A stretch of DNA of 64,000 bases from Orychophragmus violaceus. Its lineage: Eukaryota > Streptophyta > Magnoliopsida > Brassicales > Brassicaceae. Shown in pieces: positions 11,435-22,902 of the stretch (position 1 is its first letter; each line of letters starts with the position of its first letter). The DNA lies in assembly GCA_030180135.1 (NCBI GenBank), contig CM058229.1, positions 39,273,522 through 39,337,521 of the forward strand, read 5' to 3'. The position numbers were made by a program, and so were the translations under genes. Below the pieces are notes generated by a model. The model did no database searches. It had not been told where the DNA came from and saw nothing but the letters and a program-made list of their open reading frames with translations.

Positions 11435-12753
11435 ATGAGGAGACTTTCTCAGAGGTACATATTTACTCTGTTGAACCCCCCAGGAGCCTGATTTCCTACC
11501 CATTGTTAAGCTAATGACTAAAAACAAGCGATTAGTGGGAGGAAACCCACTGGTGAGTTTTTTTTTTTTTTTACTTTTTTGGTTTTTTTTTCTTTGGTTT
11601 TTGTATTTTTGGTGTGTCAAAAGCGTGAAGAATAGGTTGAAAACTTTTAGTGTTGATAGACACCACACTTGACACTGCATAGTTCTGAGTCGACTTAAGA
11701 ATGGTGTCGCCTGACACCAGTCTATGTGTCGATCGACACCCATGCCGCACATAGGTAAGTTTTCTGATTTTTGTAAGTTTTCTCTCGTTTTAACCTTGTT
11801 CTCCTGAGCCCGTTTCTATAACACTGGAGACAATGTTGTTTAAGTGTGTGTGTGTGGGAGGGGGGTAGTTACTGACATACCAGTTTTTTTTTTCTTAGAG
11901 TCAGTTGATTTGTTTTATTGAGTCAAAACCTTTGTAGGAAACTATGATTTTTCGAGGAACTAATACATCTGCAAGAACATAATTGACCACTAGAACAAGC
12001 CTGACTGGCATCTGAGACTGATGAAAAACCCCAACACGAACCATCCTACTAAGGACACCCATATCCTTTTGGGTATTCAGAGGATTCATTACTGACTTTG
12101 CCTCACCTAGGGTTTTGGTATACTCTGGATCGGATTCCTGCTTCGGTCATGAAAGACTTGTCTGTGTGAGTACGGTTTCCCTCTTTCTTCCCTTCAAGCT
12201 TATAAAAAATAAATACTCTGAGGATAAGTTAGTAGCTTTGAAGTGATCACGGGAGTGGAGAGACCACTATTATCTCTTGTGTTTCATGGAAACATGTCAA
12301 ATAAACATCCCGAATAAAAAAGAAAGAGCACTTGATAGAAAAAATAAATTGACACTCTGTGGGAAAAACTCAGTTGCTGAAGTGAGAAAAGAGAGATGAA
12401 AGGAACCAGAAGTAAGAAAGTCTGTGTGATCAGGTGCTGACTGATTGATAATCCATGTGTTTTCTTATCGATATTCCCTAGGTGAGACCGCACTCAATAT
12501 TATAGAAAGTCAATATGGTGAGTTTAGATTTCTCATCTGGATTGTGGAGTTTACTTAGGACAATTGCTAAGTGTACGGCGGGAGCACATGGTGGTCTGGA
12601 TCCTGCCATGTATGTTTTCATGTGTCTTTATTATGGTATTTGTTGATGTGGTGTTCTAACGACGAAAAGAGTTTATGTGTGTTTCAAACCTCTTTTTTCA
12701 TACTTTGGTTTTCTGTTTGCTTTAGGGTAAGCAAATGCTAAGTGTGGGGGAGT
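11435..12753 (+). other. E1 3' UTR with palindromes and purine tract
   Basis: This is non-coding. It contains a T-rich run (11560-11600), degenerate motif-1 copies at about 11649-11745, the line 'ttaagtgtgtgtgtgggag' at 11839, and blocks shared with TG3 50560-51525. It ends in the purine tract GTGTGGGGGAGT (12742-12753) that primes plus-strand synthesis. No RT or integrase is seen. Confidence 0.7.
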
Positions 12754-13864
12754 TGATATATCATAGTTTTATGGTTTTCAAGTCATGATATAAGTCTTTA
12801 TCTAGAGTCTATTAGGTGTTTTGGAGTCTTTTACATGTTTTGGCATGATTGAAGCTTAATTGGAGATTATGGGAGCCTTTTGAGTTATTCTGCAGCATAC
12901 ATGGATTTCACAGAGTTTATTGGTTGCATCTGCACCTAGTGTCGGCCGACACCACTTTGGTGTGGTTGTCATAATAAGAAATTTTGGAGATTTTCAAGAT
13001 TAACCTAGAATTTTCCCATATTTACAAGAAGACCCAAATCATATTTTAGACTATTAATTAGGTTTTTGAGCCATCATTTAGGCTAGACTTTTCATACTTT
13101 GAGTTTTAGAGTTGGATATTTTTGAGGCTGGTGTTACACCTCGAGAGAGAAGATTTCGAACCCTTGTTTCTTTGTCTCTTTTATTATATTGAGTTTTTTT
13201 ATTCATCATGTCTATTGTTATGATTGCCATTTCTGAGCAGTTTACTTTTTAGGTTTAGGAGATTCTCTTAGGGATTTCATGGAATTATAGATTGATTGTT
13301 TAACTGGGATTCATAATTTCTAGTTCTTTAGGTTGTTTTTAACGCTTAATCTGAACTAGCCACTTAGATTATTGATATTAGGTTGATTAGCATAGCGAGA
13401 GTTGGTTAATTAACTAGAAAAGAACCTAGGTGAGCAATTTGTCTATTCGCAAAAAGATTTAGTTTAGGGAAATTGTGAACGAACGAACATGAATTTAATG
13501 CATGTTTAGAACTCAATAGATTTGGTTTCAAGGTTGTTAGTCATAGTTATTATTCGCAACGATATTTCGTTTGTTATATTCTTGTATTTCGAGTTCTAGA
13601 ACATCGATAATCTGAATCATGGTTGGTTGATTGATTTATATTCTTGATTTCATGAGAACTTCCCTAAACTTACCGCTTTCTCATATTGATCTCACATTCG
13701 TTTACTTTCTTGGATTGCTTATTTAATTCACTATTGTTTGGTTAGCGTGATTTGATAACGATAAATCTGTTGAGTAATCTGAAGTTCTTTGTTCGATACC
13801 CTAAGTGCTACAATCAATTAGATATACACTTGCAGTTGATTCTTAGGGAAAACTTAGACATACC
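12754..13864 (+). repeat. E1 3' LTR
   Basis: It starts TGATATATCATAG directly after the purine tract and ends near 13864 after 'gggaaaacttagacatac', matching the end of the TG3 LTR (GGGAAAACTTAGAACCTATCA). A motif-1 palindrome GTGTCGGCCGACACC lies at about 12939-12953. The last bases are mutated, so the edge is uncertain by a few bases. Confidence 0.8.
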
Positions 13865-14103
13865 ATATGTTAATACAAATTTGATAGATGATTAAGAAAC
13901 CTGTACTTGTAGCAAGTTGTAATAAACAATGTTCTTGAATTGTTCTCTTTGGTCTGTGATTAGTGTTTATGTTGTTTATATATCTGCTTTATGTATGTTA
14001 TACCCGTGTTAATGTTTTGAATTTTTCTATTTTGTTATTATGATTTCTTAGCCGGATGTGTGTTAGTGTGTGGTAATCTAGTGACTTTGTCATAATTGAG
14101 ACT
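13865..14103. other. Spacer, nothing recognised
   Basis: This is AT-rich DNA between the E1 LTR and the first recognisable hAT coding text. It may be 5' sequence of the hAT fossil. No terminal inverted repeat was identified. Confidence 0.4.
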
Positions 14104-15580
14104 TTGTTGTCTTGTGATTGCGATATTGAACATGTCTTGTTATTGTGTTTTTTCTATATGAATGTAGATGATACTATGAATCTCAACAATGGGGAATATA
14201 TGAGTGGAGATGAAGACAATTCCAATGAAGACACTTTAATAAAATTTGTTGATTCACTAATGAGTACGACTGAGAACATGAATACATGTCATAAACGTAA
14301 GCGTTCAAAGTATTCACGATATTTTAAATTATTGGAGATAAATTGCATGATGGTAGAAATGATGTTATATGCGACTATCGTAATCATACCTATTGCTTAT
14401 ATCAACATAGAAGTGACACCACTACTATAATGCGTCATATTAAATCAAGCTCTAAGATTCCTGGAAGTACTCCTATAATTGGGAATAAAAAACTACATAT
14501 GATGGTGTTTGGAGAACTGATTGCAGTGGTAATCATTGAGCATAATCTGTCATATTCAGCAGTTGAGTAAATAAGACTAAAGAAGTTTTTTCTATGATAG
14601 TTCTATTATAAAATTTTGGAGTAGAAACACTGCAACAACCGATTGTCTCAAGATTTTTGAGAAAGAGAAAAATAAACTTAGGGAGATGTTGAATGATGTT
14701 CCCGATATATTTTGCTTGACAACCAATCTTTGGAGAGCACTCACGATAGAGGGTTCCATCTTCTTGACTGCACATCACATTGATAGCACTGGAATTTGAA
14801 GTCAAAGATATTATCAATTTATGCATTTCCTCCTCCTCTTACCGGTGTCGTTATTGCTATAAAGGTTATGAAGTTTTTAAAAGAATGGGATAGAGAAGAT
14901 AGTGTTTACAATCACAATGAACAATACTTCATCATGCAATAACATGCAAGGCATTCTCAAAAGACAATTTCGAAAGGACATAGTGTGCCATCTTGCAGTG
15001 ATAGAGACAAATTATGCGACTTATCCATCAGATTTATAATGGGAAAGATCATAGTTGATATGTGACTTCTTGAGCCCATTTGAAAAAATTAAAATTTTGA
15101 TCAATGGCTCATCTTATCCAATAACTAAGAAATACAAATTTGGAGGATTGAAAGTTGGTTGAGATCTCGTGAGGAATCTGATGATTAAGTTATTCGTGAG
15201 ATGGTGTAAAGTATGAAATTGAAGTTTGATAAGTATTGAGAGGAATATAGTGACATTCTTGTTATTGCTGCAGTTTTTGATCCTATGTTGAAGTTTACTT
15301 TTTAGAGTATTGTTTCAATACTTTATAATCGTCATTTAGCATAAAAAGTTATGTGTTAAACAAATAAAGGAGCTGCATTATTCCTTCAAATGTGCAAGCC
15401 TTGATTTGCGCAATGAATTGGCTATGCGGCATTGAAGAGATTGGTAAGTTTGAATCAGTTTCTTGCTTATGTTTTATGTCATTTTTGAATTAATTTGAAT
15501 CTGATTTTGTTTAATGTGTTTAGGTGATAAATTTGAGTTCAATGAGAAATATAAGGAAGAAGAGGTTTAAAAGCTATGAC
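14104..15580 (+). pseudogene. Fossil hAT transposase with BED zinc finger
   Basis: Translated pieces in different frames match the plant hAT order. An acidic start (14160-14280) is followed by KRKRSKYSR. A BED-type finger follows, degenerate CDYRNHTYCLYQHRSDTTT then MRHIKSSSKIPG (about 14367-14465), and then VVIIEHNLSYSAVE (about 14528-14569). Next come SRNTATTDCLKIFEKEKNKL and LTTNLW (about 14620-14735), FLTAHHIDS (about 14760-14790), MQGILKRQF (about 14945-14970) and FDKYWEEYSDILVIAAVFDP (about 15215-15285). Many stops and shifts are present. The protein would bind element ends and cut and paste DNA in the nucleus. No TIRs or 8-bp TSD were identified, so the element limits are unknown. Confidence 0.75.
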
Positions 15581-15654
15581 AAATTAGTTTGCTAATTACT
15601 TGATAAAGGTATTTTTTGTGTTAATATGATTTGAATATCATGATTTTTAACAAT

Positions 15655-16032
15655 AGTGTTAATATGACAAGACAATCTCTAAGAGAACCTACGTATGGGT
15701 TGCAAACAGAGACAATCATCTCTCTTCCACCATCCAAACTCTCAAAATCTCCGATAATAGCTTCTTCATTGTTGATCAATCTGGTACTCATGTTTGGTCG
15801 ACGATTCTGACCAGAGGAGATGTCAGATACTCGGTGGTAGCAGAGCAATAACGGTAATTTCATAATCAGAGTCTCCAACAAAAACAATCTGGAAGGAGTT
15901 TTGTGGCAGAGTTTCAATTTTCTGAAAAACACTTTATTTCCGAATATAACACTCGGTTGGGATCTCAAAACCAGATTCAACAAATTCTTGAGATCCTGGA
16001 AAACTTCAGATAATCCCTCAAGGAACATGAGG
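15655..16032 (+). pseudogene. S-domain (bulb-type lectin) receptor kinase fragment
   Basis: On the plus strand the text from about 15663 reads RTYVWVANRDNHLSS, LKISDNSFFIVDQSG and HVWSTILTRGD up to about 15845. After a one-step frame change it continues GNFIIRVSN, VLWQSFNFLKNTLFPN, LGWDLKTRFNKFLRSWKTS and DNPS, to a stop at about 16032. This is the first half of the S-domain (B-lectin) of SRK/ARK-type G-lectin receptor kinases, proteins that span the plasma membrane and bind extracellular ligands such as SCR in self-incompatibility. Signal peptide, S-locus glycoprotein domain, transmembrane segment and kinase are missing. It is one frameshift away from a continuous domain, so the copy is fairly young or part of a larger lost gene. 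It could be a transposon-carried fragment of the hAT. Confidence 0.75.
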
Positions 16033-17465
16033 TAAGAGTTGGGTTAGAATAGCGATATTCTGTGTACAAGTGGCATGATTTTTTTTGGGGAAGTTTTAGA
16101 GGATTTATATGGACCGATCGAGACGGAGTTGAAATGGATGGATGTGAATGGTGGTGAAATTGAATGAGAGTAAAAGAGTTCAGTTGAAGGGATTGCGAAG
16201 GATTAGGGAAGTTAAAGAAGACGCGTTACAGAGAAAAAATTAGGTGTATCTTAAAAAGACAAAAGATTGAGCTTTGTATAAGGTTGTGACCCATTTGCTT
16301 TATTAAAAAATAGAAGACATGTGGACTCCTAAACAAAAAGATAAAGTCCCTTATTATATATTAGATTTTAATATCTTGTGTTTGCTGAATTCTGTTAAAT
16401 AAATTTTTAATCATCGGATGGTGAATTATTGGTTTGAATAATGAACTGTTACTTTATGTTCAGTTCTCGCTTGTGCTAGAATTATTATCAATTTCATTGA
16501 ACTAATATCATGATTTTGTGTGTGTGCTTTAGTGTGTTTCAATAGAGAAGACCCTTTGTATTCTTTTTTTTTAAAATTGAGTGAAACAACCAACCACCAA
16601 TTTGTATATACCCTTTGTATGGATTATATAAAAACTATCTAGTAATTATGATTTTGCCGTTTTGATTTCTCCGAAATTATAGCTAGATATTGGTTCTTAG
16701 GTTGTTTCGTGATTTGGTATGTTTGATGTTGTTGAAAACTTTGATTGTGTTCTTAGCACTGATCAAGTAATGATCTTCTTCTATGTTGGTTACCTTGGAT
16801 TTATGCAGGTTGGAGATGCTTTGGAGATGAAGACAAAGTTTTGGAGATGCTTTATAGGTGGTAGACAATGCTTCAAATCTTGGGCTGTTTGCAAAAATGC
16901 CCATAAAATTGAAGTCAACTCTGAAAGTACCCTTTCCCTTCTCCTTCCCCTCCTTCGCTAATATATTCCCCTAATAATCTGTGTATTCACGATAATGCCA
17001 TCGTCAGACTTCATATTTTGATATTTTTAACAAAAGACAAAAAGGCCTTCCAAATGTAACTTAATTACGAAACTGTCATCTTCTCCAATTCACCAACCAC
17101 CATTAACAACTAATTTTAAGCTCCTAATGCCTCACACAACCAATTTCGAACCATCAAAACACCATATTAGAGCTCACAACCTACTATTCTTCTAATTTCT
17201 CTCCAATTTTATCCAAAAAGCTCTTTAATTCATGTTCTACAAAATTTTATAATTTGGATCTCTTGCAAATTTGGTTATTCTTGCATAAAAATGGTTGGGT
17301 TCGTTAGGTATTGGTGTAACTAAAAGTTTTGAGCGTTTGGGGAAAGTTAAAATGAGTTCAAACCCAGATTAATGTGATTTTTCACAAGAATCCCCGATTA
17401 TCAGATCTATTTCGCGATTTCAGACTTCCCACGAAGTCTGATGAAAAATTATGGTCAACGAGAGG
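16033..17465. other. AT-rich intergenic DNA left of the TAT element
   Basis: No gene is convincing. An 80-codon open frame at 16719-16961 has no recognised domain. Near the right end one motif-3 palindrome (CAGACTTCCCACGAAGTCTG at about 17421) ties this side to the repeat region 55257-59640 on the other side of TAT, so the two were contiguous before TAT inserted. The last bases, AGAGG (17461-17465), are the TAT target duplication. Confidence 0.55.
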
Positions 17466-18002
17466 TGTTGGTACTGGATTTCCCTCTAGGAAATCCGGCC
17501 CATTAACAGATAAAACAAAGGCCCATCGTTATGAGCCCGCTTCAGTATCAAGACAGAGAGATCGACCGTTATTCTCTGTTGGGCCTATACGATTGACTTC
17601 TTGACAAGGCCCAAGCAAAGACGAAGTGGGAAGCAATCGAGCTCGAGCTCGGTAGGAGACGACGTGGAATAAGAGCAACCCGGTCTTCGTCAGTTCAACT
17701 GATCCTCGCAAATCTTGGAGATCGTTACGATGGCGAGGCCGAAATATCGGAACAAGGAGATCAAAGTCGAGAGTATTTAAAGGAGAAGTGGCGATTCATT
17801 CAAGACATTCCAACCCTAGCTAAGAACACTTCGACTATATAGCTCGTTCAATTCTCTTTGTACTCTCTTTTCGATTGTGTTTGTTCTATCTCGACGATCA
17901 ATCTCAATAAAGTCTTTGATTCATAGGAAATCTATACCATTTAAATATACAAAAGTCCAAACCCACGAATACAAATTCTTAGTGTGAATCTCAGATCTCA
18001 CA
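17466..18002 (+). repeat. TAT 5' LTR
   Basis: It matches 54720-55256 over its whole length. It contains a TATTTAAAG box at about 17775, a likely TATA element, and AATAAAG text near 17907 that could serve polyadenylation. It is followed directly by the primer site. Confidence 0.92.
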
Positions 18003-18004
18003 TT

Positions 18005-18020
18005 TGGCGCCGACTGTGGG
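18005..18020 (+). other. TAT primer binding site
   Basis: TGGCGCCGACTGTGGG lies two bases after the LTR. TGGCGCC-starting primer sites are usual in plant Ty3 elements; the exact tRNA was not determined here. Confidence 0.75.
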
Positions 18021-18076
18021 AACTTTCTATAGTTTTTCCTATCTTAAGAATCAGATCCTAGAACCGATAGATCGAG

Positions 18077-18763
18077 ATGAATCCCGACCAATCTGGCTCT
18101 CCCAGCGCCACACCACCAGTCGACCACCCTCAAACGGTTGACAACGTTCCTCATAACACCACCGGGGTAAGAATCACGGGTCAGGCCGATGGCGTGTTGA
18201 CGAGCTCTGCCTCAGTCTCCACGACTTCGGCACCAACCGGCCCAGTCGCTCAAACAGTCGCGACGAGCTTGACTCCGACAAATGTTTTGTCAGGAACTAA
18301 CGATCCGAGCAGAAACTGGGTGTGGATGAGGAATGATTCCATTTCCGCCCCCGCTTCAGGAGGGGGATCTGCAACAACCAGACCTAATTCGCCACTGCCT
18401 TCTGCTCCACAACGACAAGGCCCAGATGACCTCGCTGAAATCCGTTCGATGTTAAGCATGTTGGTACCCGAACAAGAAACAACGAGGCAAGCGCACGGGC
18501 CCAAGAGATCGCGAACCGCTCTCTGGAAAGGCGCATTAACGCCCGTCTTGAAGAGCTCTCCAGCCAAAACCAGGGGGGTAGATCGACACATGATCCACGA
18601 ACCCCCATAAGTCCTCCACCATGTACACGCTTGGACTTCTCCCAGGTAGTAACTCCCCCGGGAGCGTCCGGAAATTTTGCTAATACGTCAAATAGCGGCT
18701 TCCGCCCTATAATGACGCCTATCGCGACTCCGACTCCATTCGGTTCGAATTCAATGGTCACAG
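18077..18763 (+). pseudogene. TAT gag, N-terminal leader domain
   Basis: The frame from the ATG at 18077 encodes a Ser/Thr/Pro-rich, low-complexity N-terminus (MNPDQSGSPS...) typical of the start of TAT gag. From about 18490 the better frame changes (REIANRSLERRINARLEEL-like text), so the listed frame ending at 18610 finishes out of register. The continuation MDFSQVVTPPGASGNF (18631 on) runs to 18763, where copia B is inserted. Gag resumes at 26062. The base composition is much richer in GC than in the nested elements. Role: particle formation. Confidence 0.7.
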
Positions 18764-19397
18764 TGAAGGATTATTGTGTTTTTCAAGGTTCAATTCTCAG
18801 ATTGCAACCTAACGAATAATCTTAAACAAGGATCTAGGTTCTTGTAATTGAATCATAAAACAAACCTGGACATTACCTTTGCAGCGGAATTGTGGTGATG
18901 TCGAGATCAACGAGAACAGATGAATACCTGTTCCTCCTTGGTATCCACACGCTTACAAGCACGGATGGGCTGCTAGACCGAGTTGGAAAATCACAGAGAG
19001 AGAGGACGGCACAACTCAGAAAATCGCAGAAGAGGTAGGTTTTCTGGCGCCTCCCTTTTGCCTTATATAGGCCCAAGTTATCAACTAATGGCCTATTAGG
19101 CTTTTGGGCCCAAGACACAAATCAGACAAAAGCCTGTATTTTGTCTGGCCCATCTCTCTGTACAAATACAGTAAATGCCTTTGCATCTTACCGTATTAAT
19201 TCCATTTAACTTTCCCGTTAGCTATGGTGTGTGACCCTTAGGGATCATACAATACTGGTAATAAGTCCTAAACTTATAGATCATGAGCGGGCTCTAGCAA
19301 GTCATCATGATCACCCAGTATTTATGACTTATGTCTGATCTCGACACTTATCATACTTTCTAGAGATAGTACGGTAGATTTCAGGACATTCCCAACA
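18764..19397 (-). repeat. Copia B 3' LTR
   Basis: On the plus strand it starts TGAAGGATTA and ends CCCAACA. It is almost identical to 25423-26056. Confidence 0.92.
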
Positions 19398-19467
19398 ATC
19401 TCCCACTTGTACTGGAATCCTACACAGGACATTCCCAACAATCTCCCGATTGTACTGGAATCCTACA
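19382..19467 (-). repeat. 43-bp tandem duplication across the LTR/purine-tract junction of copia B
   Basis: The unit beginning CAGGACATTCCCAACAATC occurs at 19382 and again at 19425. It includes the last 16 bp of the LTR, the purine tract (complement ATCTCCCACTTGT) and some 3' UTR. The inner copy of the tract is altered (CGATTGT). It probably arose by a strand-transfer or priming slip during reverse transcription. Confidence 0.85.
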
Positions 19468-22400
19468 TTCCCTAATCCTTTTGTCTCAATATCTCGATCT
19501 GGCATAAGGCAAGATGCGTGTCATCCTTATATAGCCAGACCATGTTTATCGGAACAGATTTGATACTGACAATGCAAACGACTTGGGCAAGTCCGTTTGG
19601 GAGTGGCCACTCTCTTACCAGCTATCAAGTCTCCGATTGGCCTAGAGATATTACCTCCGTTAAACGGCAGGGACAAATCCCGTCTTGTTCCATCACTATG
19701 AACTACACACTTCGTAATACACCCAACCAAGGTCCGTATAGCTCCCAGTTACGAAACAGCGTTAGACAATGATCAAAGTGCATCAATCCATGTGCAGCCA
19801 CATGCATGCGAACTCAGGTCTAAGGACTATACTCTATAGTCGTATATGAGAACCTCTTATGACACAGATATAAATATCTTGTAGAGTTCTCATCAGCGGG
19901 CCATGTCCGGTCATATGCTCCCCTACATATACCTATGTGTCGACTTTGATGCCGCGCATCTATGACCCCTCGAAACTTGGTCATAAGTCTCAACACAATC
20001 TAGTCTCAAGTGGTTGTTGGTGTTCCAATTTCAACAACCTTCGACTATGGACACTATGATTTATGTCATTTCGTTAAATATGGGGTTTCAGGATCAAGTC
20101 TACTCATGTACTTCGATGGCCCATATATAATGACATGAATCATTTTGGAACGATTATTTATATCACAGTTAAAATAATCCAGAAATCATAGATTTCATAA
20201 ACATAAAATATTATGTTTACATGAACCTTTCAAAACAACTAAGTAAAGCCCTTTACAAACTCCCACTGAAATTAAGACTACATCTTAATTTCACTCATCC
20301 TACAGCTACAGTCCGCGACTCGTGCTTAGGCATAAGGAGTGGCTTCGTTAATAGATTAGCAACGTTCTCATTCGATGAAACTTGCTTATCTACTTAACAC
20401 CTCTGTCATTTATCTCACGGAATAGGTTATACCTACCCTCAAGGTGTTTGGACCTCTGATGTGCCAGCTAGTCTTATCTATGCTGGGAATCACATCAAGT
20501 TCAGTAATGAACTCTTTATTTCCAAACAACCTCTTTCGCTGCTTCTCAAGCTGCGAAATGTTCAGCTTAAGTCATGGAGTCAGCAAAAGTGCCTTGCACC
20601 GCCAGACAGACACAAGATATAGCCGGACTGTGACCAGGAATTATCTTTGTCCGTTGGAAACTTGCCTTTCAGACTCTACCGACTTTTAGCACTTCACTTT
20701 CTCCGTAAATCAAGAACTTATCCTTAGTATTTCTCAAATACTTTAGGATATTCTTTACGGCAATCCAGTGATTCTTTGCTGGATTTGACTGGTCTATACT
20801 TGTCTTGCTTAACATTAAAGCAACATCAAAACAAGTGCGTGTCATGGCATACATGATAGATCCAATTGCCTTTGCATATGGAATCTTATCCATGCATTTA
20901 AGCTCAGCAGATATCGTAGGACACTGTATCTTGCTTAACGTAATGCCATGTGACATTGGCATAAAACCCTTCTTGGAATGCTGAAAACGTGTAGGACTTT
21001 GTCAATTTAAGAATCCTGACTTTGTCCTACCAGTTCTTTTGGATCTCTATCTTTAGATCCAAAATCCAAGAACATACGTGGCTTTACCCATGTCAACCAC
21101 AAAACCAACTCCCAAGCCAATCCTTTACCGACTGCAACATTGGGACGTTATTTCCGAGAATCAGTATGTCATCGACATACACTATGAGAAATGCAACATT
21201 GCTCCCACTTATCTTTTAGTAAACGCACAGTTCCACTTCGTTCCTGTTCAAGTCAAAACCTTGACTACTTCAACAGAACGAAGATTCCAACTCCGATGTG
21301 TTTGCTTCCATCCATGAATGGATCAATGAAGCTAACTTACACATAGTGTAATTTTTCGGAGTCCTGGCTCACTTTCGCTTCTTTGAATTTCGCAGGTTGG
21401 TCGCTTTCAATGATCATCAGATCATGCGAACTTTCAATGATCATCAGGTTCAACTAATGGCGAGAAATCACTCTCGGATTAGTGACTGATTCATTCATAT
21501 CTGCGAAATTCAGGCTCCACAGGTGTAGATTCTATAGAAATCTGTAAATCCATCCGCTGCTCTCCCTCAACAGGTTGAGCAGCCTCCTGTATTTCTCGAA
21601 TTTCTTCGAGTTATACTTTTACTCCCACTGTTCTTCTTGGAAAGAAATCTGTAAATCCATCCGCTGCTCTCCCTCAACAGGTTGAGCAGCCTCCTGTATT
21701 TCTCGAATTTCTTCGAGTTATACTTTTACTCCCACTGTTCTTCTTGGAAAGTAACTTCCCTTCTTAGAAAACAGAATGGACGTAAAAGTAACAAGCCTTG
21801 GTTTCCCTAGGACAACCAGCGAAGTAGCACAACTACAAATACTCAGCAAAGACGAATTTGGATCGATTCCAATCCACATTTACGTGGTGTCTTTCAACTG
21901 ATATTGATGGAACTAATGCAGCGTAAACTTAGATATTTCTAGAGCGTTATTCTTAAAGAATATCATGGAAGATTCGTGTGACTCATCTTTAATCATTTCT
22001 AATAAGATCTGATTCTTTCTCACAGAAACACCTCCAGGTTTTCAGGAGAAATGAGCTGTGAAACGATTTCACACTCATTCAGATGATCACACAATCAATG
22101 ACTTAAGTATTCTCACTCGTGATTTAATCCAGAGTCTTAATACTTCTGTCATTCAGATTCTATACTTCATTCTGGAACTCTTTCGACCATGTCAAAGAAT
22201 TCCGACTTGTGTCTCATCAAATGAACACAGTCACACTCACTGAAGTAATCAGTAGAGACAATGAAGTACATGAAATTTTTTCTGGCTTTGCTGCTCATCG
22301 GACCACATACATGAGTATGTTCAATCTCCAATAAGCCTTTGGGCCTTTCTCTAGCTCGGCTAAGATGGGCCCTTTGTCTTTTGGTCCAGTACGCAGAATT

Positions 22401-22902
22401 CAAGTCTCATAAGATATCCGATCAAATGAGCCCAAAAGTCCATAACTATGGGGTTTCTGAATCTGACTTACTCTATGTGACCAAAACATTTATGCCAAGA
22501 AAAATCAGGTTTAATTCATCAGATTTAAACCAATTGCGGTATTTATGTTACATTTTAGGCACCTTTTGGTTTAAGATATAAAACCCATTCCTTGAATAGG
22601 GTGCTACAATTAACATTTCATTAAGATCAAAAGAACAAAACTTGTCTTTATCAAAATGAAAAACATTCAAATTCTTTATAAGAAAATGAAAAAACAACTC
22701 TGCTTAAAGCAGGTACATTGTAGCAATTACTTAATACAAAACCAAGCCTCAAAGGCATTTACAAGTGAAAACCCTACGGCTGAGGCAGCTTCCCAAGCTT
22801 TTTCCAGATACGCAGTTCCACTTGCCCTTCCTTCAACGTTCTACTGTTGCTCAGGCTCTGCATATTATAACAAATATCAGTGCCACAACCAGTAATCAAT
22901 AC
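19468..22902 (-). pseudogene. Copia B pol remnant and 3' UTR
   Basis: Read on the minus strand, the RT C-terminal piece MPMSHGITLSKIQCP then IPYAKAIGSIMYAMTRTCFD and NILKYLRNTKDKFL spans 20962-20669. An integrase core piece HTHVCGPMSSKARKNFMYF then MRHKSE spans about 22330-22190. The integrase-RT linker (EEIREIQEAAQPVEGEQ-like) occurs twice because of a 107-bp duplication. Protease text ITGCGTDIC lies near 22860. Stops and shifts are frequent. The 3' UTR (19468-20220) is homologous to that of copia A and C. No working polymerase or integrase could be made. Confidence 0.8.
21537..21750 (-). repeat. Two-copy 107-bp tandem duplication in copia B pol
   Basis: Unit one is 21537-21643 and unit two 21644-21750, beginning GAAATCTGTAAATCC. 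The copies look identical by eye, so the duplication is recent or has been homogenised. It duplicates the linker segment between integrase and RT. Confidence 0.85.

Larger units (their letters stand above)
682..13864 (+). mobile_element. E1: degraded Athila-like Ty3 gag-protease LTR element, split by copia A
   Basis: This is a long terminal repeat element with the same plan as TG3 at 46069-52745: LTR, gag, aspartic protease, long 3' UTR, purine tract, LTR. The two LTRs share many blocks (for example the stretch around 'tagagtctattaggtg' at 738 and 12798). The 5' LTR has lost its end and the primer site, because recognisable LTR stops near 1470 and gag begins at 1492. No reverse transcriptase, RNase H or integrase is visible between protease and 3' LTR, so the element depended on enzymes from elsewhere. 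Copia A sits inside gag at 1818-8821 with TSD AACAT. I found no convincing TSD around E1 itself, and both outer edges are accurate only to a few bases. Confidence 0.8.

Noticed and set aside
682..13864. 5-bp TSD for element E1
   Set aside because: The bases flanking the two LTR edges do not match convincingly and the edges are mutated, so none is claimed.
16719..16961. 80-codon frame as a gene
   Set aside because: No domain, no splice context and no related copy; in AT-rich DNA such a frame can occur by chance.
15655..17465. Window as part of the self-incompatibility locus
   Set aside because: Only one lectin fragment is present. SCR, the SRK kinase domain and flanking locus genes are not seen, and such fragments are scattered in Brassicaceae genomes.
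18575..18590. Motif-1 copy in TAT gag (TAGATCGACACA)
   Set aside because: It is a single half-matching word with no partner 20-23 bp away; TAT does not carry the arrays.
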